Part shown: positions 44,324 to 53,358 of the stretch, piece by piece
Numbering within the stretch: the stretch's first letter is position 1
How the letters are laid out: each line of letters opens with the position of its first letter
Position numbers and translations under genes: made by a program
Origin: CALDSL01 sp039810245
Lineage (GTDB): Bacteria; Chloroflexota; Anaerolineae; Anaerolineales; Anaerolineaceae
Direction of reading: 5' to 3'
DNA: 64,000 nucleotides
Assembly: GCA_039810245.1 (NCBI GenBank)
Contig: JBDHWQ010000016.1
Span: forward strand, 21,861-85,860
Notes under the pieces: generated by a model
What the model was told of the DNA's origin: nothing
The model's database searches: none
Seen by the model: the letters and a program-made list of their open reading frames with translations, nothing else

Positions 44324-44397
44324 TGGGCGGTATAGGACTCGAACCTACGACCTTTGCGATGTCAACGCAACGCTCTAACCAACTGAGCTAACCGCCC
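44324..44397 (-). tRNA. tRNA-Val (anticodon GAC)
   Basis: Acceptor stem GGGCGGT/ACCGCCC, D stem GCTC/GAGC, anticodon loop TTGACAT, T loop TTCGAGT. CCA is not encoded. It ends just upstream of the T-box leader, so both may be in one transcript. Confidence 0.95.
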
Positions 44398-44456
44398 GCG
44401 ATTGAGGAGTATTATAACGGCGAACCGGTAGAAATGCAATAGATTTCCCCGGCGGG

Positions 44457-44491
44457 CGCAAAAGCGGGGCGGCTTTTAGGGCCGCCCCGCT
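44457..44491 (-). terminator. Terminator after the Fn3 secreted protein
   Basis: An 11-base GC stem (44463-44473 with 44481-44491) with a T run on the minus strand, 19 bases after the stop at 44511. Confidence 0.9.
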
Positions 44492-44510
44492 GCTGATGCT
44501 CTCAGGACCT

Positions 44511-46343
44511 TTACTTGGGCTCGAGGGCCGTGCCGCCGAACTGGTCGTACGGGCCGGGTGATTCGATCTGAACCACGTTGAGGATAGTGGGGGGCGTGCC
44601 GCTGATCTCGCCGGTCGCGCCGTCAATGTCGAAGACATGCCACCATTTACCCTGGTATTCGGTTACGCCCTCTTTGACCACGTATACCGGATTGCCGTAC
44701 ATCTGCCAGATTTTGCCGGTGGCATCCAGTTTGTACATCACTACGCGCGCGCCCTTATTCTTGCCATTGATATCCTTCTCCGTGCCGGAAGTTTCCCATT
44801 TGCCGTCGCGGCTGTAGTTGAATACGGCGAAGGTGTAAATGCCAGGGAAGCGCTGCTGGATGGTGAGTTTTTCGGTCTTGCTCGTGGCGGTGCCAAACGC
44901 ATCCTTATCGATGTACGCCCACGGAACCTTACTGGTGCTGCCGCGGCGATCGGGGTAGACGTGGTACTGCAGGTATTCCGTCGGCAGCCACAGGTGCGTA
45001 TCCAGGTCGGTGGGGGTCTTGGCCCAGGTCAGCTCCAGGCGGATGGGGCGGCGCTTGAACTGGTAGACCAGATTGTACATTCTGCCGGCCGAAATGCTTT
45101 CAGTCTTTTTGTAATTCAGGAAGTCAGGCGAGGTCAGCGAAACGGTGTGCTTCCCGGTGGAGACGAAGCGAATGACGATCGGATCTTCGCCGGAGACATA
45201 CGCCGTGGGGGTAACGCCCGAGACGGTCACGTTGACGCCTTCCAGCGCCTGGGTAGTGCCAATGCTGTAGAGCGCGGCATCAATCACCGTGATCTGGATG
45301 GTAGCCGGGGTCTTGAAGTAGTAAATTTTTGACCAGTTGCCCATCACGCCGCGGTCATCGACCGCGCGGATGCGCCAGTAGTAGGTGCCGGCAGTCAGCT
45401 CTTCGGGGATGGTAAAACCCAGGTTCGTGGTGCTTGGCACCGGGTCCCCGGTAATGCCCGGGTAATTGCGGGTGATCGTTGCGAATTTGGACGAGGTAGA
45501 GAGCTGGATCTGGTACTCCAACGTGCGGCCAGGGCTGGCAATGAGCGGTTTCCAGCTCAGCACCGGGTTGTAGACTGCCAGAGTCTTATTCAACGGCGCC
45601 ACCTGGACGGGTATTTTGGGCGGGTCAATAGGCGTCATGAAGGTCTGCGTGGCGCTGTAGCTGGATTTCGCGTACGTGCCCTGCGACAGAACGCGCCAGT
45701 AATAAACGATACCAGGTTTAAGATCGGAAGTCAGCGTGTAGGTCACCGGGTTCGTAGAAGATGAGACGCTGACCGTCTTGCTGACTGCCTTCTTCTTGAA
45801 AGCAGTGTCGGTGGCGACTTCCAGGGTGTATTTGGTGACGTTTTCGCTCTTATCCCAGGTCAGGGTGGGGCGCAGCGAGGCGCTGGTATCCCCGGCTATT
45901 GATTTGGGTGAATAATCAAAGCCGGCGGTAACTGGATGGGGGCGGGTGTAGAAATAGCGCGCCGAGGACCATTTGCCGGCGCCATCCGCATTGACGGCGC
46001 GCACGCGCCAATAGAGCTTTTTGTTGGCCGGCAGGTCGCCATCCGGGGTGAACTCGAGCACGTTGCCCACATTGAGGAAGGACGTACCGGTGGGGAAAAC
46101 GATGGTGGAAAAGCTGCTGCTGCTGGCAATTTGCAGTTCGTAGCTCTGCGCGCCGGTAACAAACTTCCACTTCAGCGTCGGCCGCCAGCCAACGGATTGA
46201 GGCAGCAAAGCGTTGGATGGCGAGACCAGCGTTGGGGCGGCTGGCACCGCCTGGCTGGGCGCAGCCGAAGCGCTTTGCATTGGCGCCAGGGCGAACAACG
46301 CCAGCAGGATCATGACGAGATAGAAGACACGCAGGGTTTTCAC
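44511..46343 (-). CDS. Secreted protein with fibronectin type III-like repeats
   Basis: A 610-residue exported protein with signal peptide (about 1-30, ending QSASA). Three Fn3-like repeats follow (WKFVTGAQSYELQIA; YTLEVATDTAF; YQIQLSTSSKF, each with a YYWRVR-type edge strand), then a carboxypeptidase-regulatory-like segment and a C-terminal LTWAKTPTDLDTHLWLP region as in YfaP/DUF2135 proteins. The GTG at 46343 has AAGGAG eight bases before it; the frame from 46352 has a start inside that site. It is likely a surface adhesion or binding protein; ligand unknown. Confidence 0.87.
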   Translation of the reverse strand: MKTLRVFYLVMILLALFALAPMQSASAAPSQAVPAAPTLVSPSNALLPQSVGWRPTLKWKFVTGAQSYELQIASSSSFSTIVFPTGTSFLNVGNVLEFTPDGDLPANKKLYWRVRAVNADGAGKWSSARYFYTRPHPVTAGFDYSPKSIAGDTSASLRPTLTWDKSENVTKYTLEVATDTAFKKKAVSKTVSVSSSTNPVTYTLTSDLKPGIVYYWRVLSQGTYAKSSYSATQTFMTPIDPPKIPVQVAPLNKTLAVYNPVLSWKPLIASPGRTLEYQIQLSTSSKFATITRNYPGITGDPVPSTTNLGFTIPEELTAGTYYWRIRAVDDRGVMGNWSKIYYFKTPATIQITVIDAALYSIGTTQALEGVNVTVSGVTPTAYVSGEDPIVIRFVSTGKHTVSLTSPDFLNYKKTESISAGRMYNLVYQFKRRPIRLELTWAKTPTDLDTHLWLPTEYLQYHVYPDRRGSTSKVPWAYIDKDAFGTATSKTEKLTIQQRFPGIYTFAVFNYSRDGKWETSGTEKDINGKNKGARVVMYKLDATGKIWQMYGNPVYVVKEGVTEYQGKWWHVFDIDGATGEISGTPPTILNVVQIESPGPYDQFGGTALEPK

Positions 46344-46732
46344 TGTGGGCACTCCTTCATGCGACCGGCAGTCGGAAAATCAGCCGGATGAAACCCGCAC
46401 CGGTGGCGCGGGACGGTCGGGACGATTCTGGCCGGTATCAAAAACGAACATAGGCAGGGTCTGGTTTCATCCTATTTCTGCGAAGCGGCCGGAAAGCTGG
46501 TGGATGAAAACATGGTGATCACCTTTTCCCCGAATGGTACACCGAATTCATGTTACCTCTTTTTGAAACAGGGTACAAGGGGGCCTGGTTTGCAGGAACC
46601 TACCACTTAAGGGTTATTTTACCGTTCTCCGGTGGGCAGGCCGCTACGCCCGGCGGACGCGCGCTTAGCCTTGCGTTCCAACCCGGGTTGCGGTTATAAT
46701 ACCGAACGTCCGCCAGGTTGTCATGAGGACAG
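46344..46732. other. Intergenic region with long-range complementary arms
   Basis: A 389-base gap with no supported gene. Two ten-base sequences, 46386-46395 and 46463-46472, are exact reverse complements 67 bases apart and could close a leader structure for the secreted protein. The tRNA-Ser promoter lies at its end. Confidence 0.6.
46671..46700 (+). promoter_or_regulatory. tRNA-Ser promoter
   Basis: TTGCGT (46671-46676) and TATAAT (46695-46700) with an 18-base spacer, 32 bases before the tRNA. Confidence 0.8.
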
Positions 46733-46819
<87 letters not shown>

Positions 46820-46906
46820 TCGGCTGTAGAGACGCAATCGCTTGCGTCTCTATTGTTTTCGGTGCATTATAATGATCATGCCGGGCCGTATATTCAAGGA
46901 CACGCC

Positions 46907-49573
46907 ATGCCGACCACTGAACCGCTGCTGCGCACCAAGCTGCGCATCCCGCAGACACGCGACGCGCGTGTGGAACGCCCCGCGCTGGTCCAGCGCGTGC
47001 TCGATGGCCTGCGCCGCCCGCTGACGGTCATTGCCGCGCCGGCCGGGTTTGGCAAGACCACGCTGGCCGCGGTGGCAGCCGCGCAGTGTGGCATGCCGGT
47101 GGCGTGGGTTTCGCTCGACCGCGGCGACCGTACCGCGAGCGGTTTCCTGGCGTACCTGGCCGCGGCGATTGGTCAGGCCGCTCCCGGCGTGGAGTTGCTG
47201 GAGAGCGCTCAGCCGGTGCCGGTGGAAGTGGTGCTTGCCAATCTGGTCAACGACCTGGATGGGTGGAGGCAGGCGCTGGTGCTGGCCCTGGATGATTACC
47301 ACGCCATCAGCAGCGCCGAGGTGCACGCGGCGCTGGCATTCTTGCTGGAGCACCAGCCGGATAACCTGCGCATCCTGATCGCCACGCGCTCCGACCCGCC
47401 GCTGCCGCTCAGCCGGCTGCGCGCGCAGGGGCGGGTGACCGAGCTGCGCGCCGCGGACCTGCGCTTTTCGGCGCAGGAAGCAGCGCAGTTCCTCAATGGA
47501 ATAATGGGCCTGGAGCTGGATGCCGGCGCGGTGGCGCTGCTGGAAGAGCGCACCGAAGGCTGGATCGCGGGGCTGCAGATGGCGGCGCTTTCGCTGCGCG
47601 ACCGGGCGGATGCAGGAGCGTTCCTGGCCGCGTTTTCCGGCACACAGCGCTATATTCTCGATTACCTGATCGAAGAAGTGCTGGCTGTCCAGCCGCCCGA
47701 AGTGCAGGATTTCCTGCTGCGCACATCGGTGCTGGAACGGTTGAGCGCGCCGCTGTGCGCGGCGCTGGCCGGCGACGAGCCGCCCGCAGCCGCTCAGATC
47801 CACGCGGCCGCAGACATGCTGGACGCGCTTGACCGCGGCCATCTGTTCCTGGTGGCGCTGGATGATTCGCGCGGCTGGTATCGCTATCATCACCTGTTTG
47901 CCGACTTGCTGCGCGCGCGGCGCGCGCCAGGGGTGGAGCAGACGCTGCACCGGCGTGCGGCCGCCTGGCTGGAAGCCAATGGACACACCGGCGAGGCTAT
48001 TCCCCACGCGCTGGCAGCCGGCGAGCATGCCGCCGCGGCGCGCATGGTGGAGAATAACACGCGCGAGCTGCTGGTGCGCGGTGAGCTGAACGCGCTAATG
48101 CGCTGGATCGAAGCGCTGCCGGCCGACCTGCGCACCTCGCGCCCGGGCCTATGCGTGCAGCAGGCTTATGTGCTGGCGTTTGCCGGCCGGCTGCGCGAGG
48201 TGCAGCCGCTGCTGGATGCCGCATTGGAGCGCCTGCCAGAAGGAAACGACCCGGAAGCGCGCCCGCTGCGCGGGGCATGCGCGGCGGTTGCGGCCATGTG
48301 CGCGGTGATGGCCGGGCAGGATGCGCGCGCGGTGGCGCTGGCCGGCGATGCCGTGGCGCTGCTGCCCGAAGAGGACGCCTGGAACCGTTCTACGGCGGCC
48401 TGGGCGCGCGGTTACGCGCTGCGCAGCCTGGGCAACCTGGAAGCGGCGCGCGCGGCCTTTGAAGAGCAGGTGATGCTCGCGCGGCGGATGGGCAATATCT
48501 GGACTCTGGTGACCGGGCTGACCGACCTGGCCAACGTGCGCCGCGCGCAGGGCGCGCTGGGCGAAGCGCGCCACCTGCTGGAAGAAGCGTTGAGCGAAGC
48601 CGCGCAGCAGGGCGCGCGCGGGCTGGGGTACATCGCGCGCATGGAAGCCGCGCTGGCCGGGGTGTTGTACGAATACAACGACCTGGAAGCGGCGCGCCGG
48701 CTGCTGGCGGATGCAGAGCAGCACCTGCGCCAGTGGCCGAACCCCAACCACCAGGCCTACGCGCACGCTATCCATGCGCGGGTGCTGCTGGCTGGCGGCG
48801 ACCTGCCCGGAGCGCGGTCTGAGGCGCAGGCCGGCGCCGACGTGGTGCGCGCGCAGCCGGTGACACGCGTGGTGCGGCGCATTGTCGAGATTGCCCAGGT
48901 GAGCGCCGGATCAGAAACGGAAGCCCGAGCGATCCTGGAAAGCTGGCGCGCCGAGGTGGACGCGGACCGGTTGGCGGACGAAACCATCGAGCTGGCCGCA
49001 CTGGGGTTGGCACGCGCCGCGCTGGCGGCCGGGGATGCCGCCGCTGCGCACCACCTGGTAATGCGTGTGCTGCGAAGCGCGCGCCAGGCCGGGCACATGG
49101 CCAATGCCGCCCAGGCCTATCTTTTGGGAGCGCTGGCGGCCGCGGTCCGTGGCGATGGAGACTCAGCGCAGGCTGCGCTGGGGCAAGCGTTGCTGGCCGC
49201 GCAGCCCGGGCATTTTGCGCGGCTGTTCCTGGATGAGGGCCCACTCGCAGCCGAACTGTTGCGGCGCTTCATGCAAGGTGCCGCGCCGGGCGAGCTGCGC
49301 GCGTACGCCGGCTGGCTGCTGGAGCAATTTCCACCTGGTCTTCGACAGAGCTCAGACCGGGTGCCGGTTGATCCGCTCAGCGCGCGCGAGCTTGAGGTGT
49401 TGGCGCTGCTGGCCGAAGGCGCAAGCAACGCGGAGATCGCGCGGCGGCTGGTTTTGGCCTCGGGAACGGTGAAAGCGCATACCGCCAACATTTACCGCAA
49501 GTTGGATGCCCCAAACCGCACCGCTGCGGTTACACGCGCGCGCCAGTTGGGACTGCTGCGCGATCAAGAGTAA
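46907..49573 (+). CDS. LAL/MalT-type LuxR-family transcriptional activator
   Basis: An 888-residue regulator. The N-terminal NTPase (STAND) domain has Walker A APAGFGKTT (about 44-52) and Walker B-like LALDDYH. The middle is TPR-rich (about 400-780). The C-terminal LuxR helix-turn-helix is LSARELEVLALLAEGASNAE onward with SGTVKAHTANIYRKL. Such proteins respond to a small inducer and activate catabolic genes. ATG 46907 has AAGGA six bases upstream; the longer frame begins in the promoter. Its targets may include the membrane hydrolase cluster just downstream. Confidence 0.92.
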   Translation: MPTTEPLLRTKLRIPQTRDARVERPALVQRVLDGLRRPLTVIAAPAGFGKTTLAAVAAAQCGMPVAWVSLDRGDRTASGFLAYLAAAIGQAAPGVELLESAQPVPVEVVLANLVNDLDGWRQALVLALDDYHAISSAEVHAALAFLLEHQPDNLRILIATRSDPPLPLSRLRAQGRVTELRAADLRFSAQEAAQFLNGIMGLELDAGAVALLEERTEGWIAGLQMAALSLRDRADAGAFLAAFSGTQRYILDYLIEEVLAVQPPEVQDFLLRTSVLERLSAPLCAALAGDEPPAAAQIHAAADMLDALDRGHLFLVALDDSRGWYRYHHLFADLLRARRAPGVEQTLHRRAAAWLEANGHTGEAIPHALAAGEHAAAARMVENNTRELLVRGELNALMRWIEALPADLRTSRPGLCVQQAYVLAFAGRLREVQPLLDAALERLPEGNDPEARPLRGACAAVAAMCAVMAGQDARAVALAGDAVALLPEEDAWNRSTAAWARGYALRSLGNLEAARAAFEEQVMLARRMGNIWTLVTGLTDLANVRRAQGALGEARHLLEEALSEAAQQGARGLGYIARMEAALAGVLYEYNDLEAARRLLADAEQHLRQWPNPNHQAYAHAIHARVLLAGGDLPGARSEAQAGADVVRAQPVTRVVRRIVEIAQVSAGSETEARAILESWRAEVDADRLADETIELAALGLARAALAAGDAAAAHHLVMRVLRSARQAGHMANAAQAYLLGALAAAVRGDGDSAQAALGQALLAAQPGHFARLFLDEGPLAAELLRRFMQGAAPGELRAYAGWLLEQFPPGLRQSSDRVPVDPLSARELEVLALLAEGASNAEIARRLVLASGTVKAHTANIYRKLDAPNRTAAVTRARQLGLLRDQE

Positions 49574-49673
49574 ACCGCCCGCGCCAAAAATAAACCACGG
49601 TTAATCCGTTCAGCCGATGCGCGCCCACACCCGGCCGGATACACTGTTGTCAACACACAACAGGAGAACGGAT

Positions 49674-49898
49674 ATGCCCGAAACGTACGAGATCGTGATC
49701 GAAGGTCAACTGGACCGCTGCTGGGAAGCCTGGCTGGGGGAAATGGCGTTTACCTACCTGCCGGGCGGCCGCACGCGGCTATCTGGCGCGCTGCCCGATC
49801 CGGCGGCGCTGTATGGCCTGCTAGAGCGCCTGCGTGATCTCAACCTGGCGCTGATTTCGGTCAACCGCTGCTCTACACCCGCGGAAGAAGGAGAATAG
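49674..49898 (+). CDS. Small conserved-looking protein in LAL cluster
   Basis: A 74-residue protein. A good AGGAG site precedes ATG 49674, and only three bases separate it from the hydrolase gene. The sequence (YEIVIEGQLDRCWEAWLGEM) looks like a small alpha/beta fold, with ALYGLLERLRDLNLALISV at the end. Not recognised; as first gene after the regulator it may be regulated by it. It resembles small proteins that accompany LAL regulators in Chloroflexi, but I cannot name a family. Confidence 0.65.
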   Translation: MPETYEIVIEGQLDRCWEAWLGEMAFTYLPGGRTRLSGALPDPAALYGLLERLRDLNLALISVNRCSTPAEEGE

Positions 49899-49901
49899 AC
49901 G

Positions 49902-51206
49902 ATGGCACGCACACTGTTTGGCATTTTTCTCATCCTGCATGGACTGGTCCATGCCTGGTACATTGTTCTCAGCCAGCGATGGGTGGCTTTCCAGCCGGCT
50001 ATGGGCTGGAACGGGCGCTCCTGGCTGTTTACCGGGTTGATTGGCGATCCGGCGGCGCGGACCGCGGCCGCGGTGGTTTATGCGCTGGCCGGGCTAGGCC
50101 TGGTGATCGGTGGGGTTGGCTGGCTGGCGCGCGCTGGCTGGGCTGCGGGCGTGTTGGCGCTGTCGGCGGGGGTCTCGGCGCTGGGCATCGCCCTTTTCTG
50201 GGACGGCAGTGGCGAGCGCATCGTCGAAAAGGGTCTGCTGGGGCTGCTGATCAGCCTGGCGCTGGTGGCTGCCGCGTTGATGCTGGCGCGCTACACCACG
50301 GAAATGAGTGCCGCGCGGGAGCATATCGCTTCGCTGGGCAGTCAGGTCATCGAAACGCCCTGTGGACCGATCGAGTACGCGCGCAGCGGAAGTGGGCAGC
50401 CGGTGCTGGTGGTGCATGGTAATGCGGGCGGGTTTGATCATGGGCTGACCATGGCCGCGGGCTACCTAGGCGAGGGCTTCGAGGCCATTTCTGTCTCGCG
50501 CTTCGGTTACCTGGGCACGCCCATGCCGGCCGGCGGTGCTACGCTAGAGCAGCAGGCGGATGCCTTCGCCTGCCTGTTGGACGCGCTCGGCATCGAAAAA
50601 GCGCCGGTGTTGACTTCCTCGGCCGGAGTGACCTCTTCGCTGATCTTTGCCTTGCGCTACCCGGAGCGGGTGACTGCCCTGGTACTGCACTCGCCTAATG
50701 CCCCTGCCGATGTGGTGGGACTGACTCCACCGCCGCAGCCGGTGTTCCGCGCGCTGATGGGCAGCAGCTTCCTGTGGTGGGCGTGCAGTACCTACCTGCG
50801 CCCGGTATTCCAGACCTTTGTAGGCGTGCCGAAGGGCTTTGCGCTCACACCGGAATACCAGTTGGATATTGAGCGCGTGCTGCGCGAGGTGTCGCCTTCG
50901 GGTGAGCGCGTGGATGGGCTGCTGTATGACACCTACACCGGCAACCCGCTGATCAATACCATCGCGCTGGAGCAGGTGCAGGCGCCGGCGCTGGTAATCA
51001 GCGCGGTGGATGACCCCATGGCGCTGCATACCAGCGCTCGCACGCTGGCGCAGCGCATCCCCGGCGCGCGGCTGCTGGCGGTGCCGGATGGCGGTCACCT
51101 GATGCTGGGCCACACCGCCGAGGTGCGCCAGGCGGTGACGGATTTTTTGAACGCAGTGATGGCCGAGGCGCATCAGGAGCTGCTCGTTCCGGTGCCGGTG
51201 TATTGA
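49902..51206 (+). CDS. Membrane-anchored alpha/beta hydrolase
   Basis: A 434-residue fusion. Residues 1-130 hold about four membrane segments; the rest is an alpha/beta hydrolase with oxyanion stretch VVHGNAGG, nucleophile elbow LTSSAGVT (the first Gly of the usual G-x-S-x-G is missing), acid VISAVDDPM and His PDGGHLML. It probably cleaves a lipid, lactone or ester at the membrane face. It follows the small protein by three bases and is probably under LAL control. Confidence 0.87.
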   Translation: MARTLFGIFLILHGLVHAWYIVLSQRWVAFQPAMGWNGRSWLFTGLIGDPAARTAAAVVYALAGLGLVIGGVGWLARAGWAAGVLALSAGVSALGIALFWDGSGERIVEKGLLGLLISLALVAAALMLARYTTEMSAAREHIASLGSQVIETPCGPIEYARSGSGQPVLVVHGNAGGFDHGLTMAAGYLGEGFEAISVSRFGYLGTPMPAGGATLEQQADAFACLLDALGIEKAPVLTSSAGVTSSLIFALRYPERVTALVLHSPNAPADVVGLTPPPQPVFRALMGSSFLWWACSTYLRPVFQTFVGVPKGFALTPEYQLDIERVLREVSPSGERVDGLLYDTYTGNPLINTIALEQVQAPALVISAVDDPMALHTSARTLAQRIPGARLLAVPDGGHLMLGHTAEVRQAVTDFLNAVMAEAHQELLVPVPVY

Positions 51207-51287
51207 GAGGTTGTTGCAGGTCCGGTTGAGTCCCAAAGGGGCGTAACCCGACCCGCAAAGGAACAATCATAAAGAAAGGAAAACATC

Positions 51288-51713
51288 ATGAAAATCTTGA
51301 TCGCGTTGTTACTGATCGTTCACGGGCTGATCACCGCGGCGCAAGCGGGCAGCAGCTTTCGCCCCGGTGGGGGCATCGCCAACCCGAGCTGGTTGGGCTT
51401 CTGGCCCACCGGGCTGGGACAGTCGTGGGCATGGAGCGGGCTGGGAATAGAAATGAGCGCCCTGGCGCGCGCGGGCGGGCTGCTGTGGCTGCTGGCCGGC
51501 GCGGCGCTGGCGGCGGCCGGGCTGGGTCTGCTGGGGGTGATCGTTCCGTCGGGGTGGTGGCGCGCGCTGGCGCTGGGTGGGGCGCTGCTCTCGCTGGTGA
51601 TGCTGGCACTCTATCTGCACCCGTTCTACGCGGTGGGCATCCTTTCCAGCGCGGCGTTGACCTTTGCGCTGCTGTCGCAGCGATTGGCGTGGTTCGAGGG
51701 GTTGGGTGGGTAG
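51288..51713 (+). CDS. Small membrane protein in LAL cluster
   Basis: A 141-residue protein with about four membrane segments. Its N-terminus and Gly/Trp-rich helices resemble the membrane part of the preceding hydrolase (both start with an I-x-x-x-H-G-L segment), so it could be a paralogous domain. Start by AAAGGAAAAC; role unknown. Confidence 0.7.
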   Translation: MKILIALLLIVHGLITAAQAGSSFRPGGGIANPSWLGFWPTGLGQSWAWSGLGIEMSALARAGGLLWLLAGAALAAAGLGLLGVIVPSGWWRALALGGALLSLVMLALYLHPFYAVGILSSAALTFALLSQRLAWFEGLGG

Positions 51714-51739
51714 ATAGCATCCATAACCCCCCTCTAACT

Positions 51740-51769
51740 CCCCCCAAAACTGTACTTCGTTTTGGGGGG
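51740..51769. repeat. Inverted repeat with poly-C/poly-G arms
   Basis: An 11-base exact inverted repeat (51740-51750 with 51759-51769) of C6A4C and its complement lies between convergent genes. It may end transcription from both sides, or be a copy of a dispersed repeat; a single copy is visible here. Confidence 0.7.
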
Positions 51770-51775
51770 AAGATT

Positions 51776-52531
51776 TTACGCTGTGAATTGAACCGCGGCT
51801 TCGAAGGCGCGTGTCTCGTTGGCGAGGTTGACGCCTTCCAGCAGCCACATGCCCGGGTGGGCGGCGGGCGGGTGCGCGCGCAGTGACACGCGGTCGCCGG
51901 CGCGCACTTCACGGTCGTAATTGACCTGGATCCAATCCAGCCGGTAGTCGCGGTAATCCTCTAATGGAAAGGCATCACAGATCCATTCGACGTAGCGGCT
52001 GTTGTTGACGTGTCCCAGCAGGTCGATAGCCGAGTAACCGGGCTGCGCCACCAGGCGCTCTTCGCCGCCCGGCGTCATGCCGATGCGCTCAAGCGGTTCG
52101 TCCAACCCGGCGCGGGCGCTGACTGTTGGGAGCTGCAGGTCAAGCGACTGGGGTGGGATCAGCCGGCGCGCGCCGGCATCCATCACCAGCCAGGCCGAGG
52201 TGGCTGCGGCGAGGGGCTCGCCGGCGGAATCCAGCACTTCGAAATCGCGGATGTAAAACAGCTTTTGCTGAATGGTCTTGGGCCAGGTGCGGATGGTCAC
52301 AGCGTCGCCCGGGCCGGGAAAGCGGTAGAACTTGAGCTTCATGCGCGAATGCACCCAATAGAGATTTTGGGCAAGCATCGCGTCGTAACCAAAACCCAGC
52401 CGCGCGGCGTGCACGCCTGCGGCTTCGGTGAGGCGCTGGAAGAAGGCGGCCGGCTTCCAGCGCTGCTGGAAGTCACACTCATAGGTGGACACAGTCAGGG
52501 TGGTTTCGTAAATTTGTGGGGATGCAGACAT
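51776..52531 (-). CDS. Acyl-ACP thioesterase (FatA/FatB-like)
   Basis: A 251-residue double hot-dog thioesterase of the acyl-ACP type. The N-terminal half starts with ETTLTVSTYECDFQQRW and the C-terminal half has SAIDLLGHVNNSRYVEW with the Asn/His catalytic region. It hydrolyses acyl-ACP to free fatty acids and ACP. The ATG at 52531 has AGGAA seven bases before it; the longer frame has no such site. A stand-alone gene beside the respiratory cluster. Confidence 0.9.
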   Translation of the reverse strand: MSASPQIYETTLTVSTYECDFQQRWKPAAFFQRLTEAAGVHAARLGFGYDAMLAQNLYWVHSRMKLKFYRFPGPGDAVTIRTWPKTIQQKLFYIRDFEVLDSAGEPLAAATSAWLVMDAGARRLIPPQSLDLQLPTVSARAGLDEPLERIGMTPGGEERLVAQPGYSAIDLLGHVNNSRYVEWICDAFPLEDYRDYRLDWIQVNYDREVRAGDRVSLRAHPPAAHPGMWLLEGVNLANETRAFEAAVQFTA

Positions 52532-52625
52532 AGGTGAATTCCTGAGAAGAGGGGCACACGGGGCCGCCTGTACGAAAGAAGAGGCGCGGGTAACCGCGCC
52601 TCTTCTGTTGATACGCAACCAGCGG

Positions 52626-52835
52626 TTATGGCGCCGGCGGAGGCGGCAGCGTGGCAGCCGGGAGCACCGGCAGCGGGGTGCGCGTGGGCAGCGGAGTCTG
52701 CGTGGGCAGGCGCGGCTGCGGGGTAGGTGTATTGGATCGTTCCGCCGACTGTGCCGGCGAGCCCCACACCAGCAGCAGCGCGGCAGCCTGGATCACCAGC
52801 AGCACCAGTACGAGCACAAAGAAGCGTGTTTTCAT
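52626..52835 (-). CDS. Small membrane-anchored proline-rich protein
   Basis: A 69-residue protein with an N-terminal hydrophobic segment (about 4-27) and a Pro/Thr-rich tail. No haem or metal motif. It lies at the end of the ACIII cluster, 10 bases after ActE, so it may be a small accessory protein of the complex. Its coding status is moderately sure. Confidence 0.6.
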   Translation of the reverse strand: MKTRFFVLVLVLLVIQAAALLLVWGSPAQSAERSNTPTPQPRLPTQTPLPTRTPLPVLPAATLPPPPAP

Positions 52836-52845
52836 GCGGCCTCGG

Positions 52846-53358
52846 CTACTGCCCGCCCTGCTGGAGCTGACGCACGTAGTTGACCACGTCCCAGCGATCG
52901 CGCGCGGTGGGCAGATTCTCGCGCATGGGCGGCATGCCCCCCGGTATACCGTTGGTGATGGTCATAAAGATCGACCCGTCGCTCAGGTTTTTGATGCGGT
53001 CATCGAGCAGGTTGGCCGGTTTGACTTTGGCCAGGAAGGCGGAAAATGCGCCTTTACCATCCCCGGCCGCGCCATGGCATGGCACGCAGGAAATCTCGAA
53101 CAGCGTTTTGCCGCGCTGCAAGGATACTTCGTCAGCGGGAACGGGATTGACCGGCGCATCCAGGCCGGCCACGAAGTGCGCGCCATCCACCGGGATCGAG
53201 CGGGCGGGCATGGGCAGCGGGTCTTCCTGCGGCCGGAACGACGGCTGGATCTCCATGAAGCTGATCCAGTTGATCTTGATCACATCATAGGTGAACAGCA
53301 GGCCGAGCAGGAAGGGCATAGCAACGATTATCACTACCGCGATCAGTCGTTTGATCAT
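52846..53358 (-). CDS. actE: ACIII subunit ActE, mono-haem cytochrome c
   Basis: A 170-residue membrane-anchored cytochrome c with an N-terminal hydrophobic segment (about 5-22), one haem site CVPCH (C91, C94, H95) and probable axial Met in GGMPPM. It should carry electrons from ACIII towards the terminal oxidase. It overlaps ActD by four bases and is part of the minus-strand cluster. Confidence 0.9.
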   Translation of the reverse strand: MIKRLIAVVIIVAMPFLLGLLFTYDVIKINWISFMEIQPSFRPQEDPLPMPARSIPVDGAHFVAGLDAPVNPVPADEVSLQRGKTLFEISCVPCHGAAGDGKGAFSAFLAKVKPANLLDDRIKNLSDGSIFMTITNGIPGGMPPMRENLPTARDRWDVVNYVRQLQQGGQ

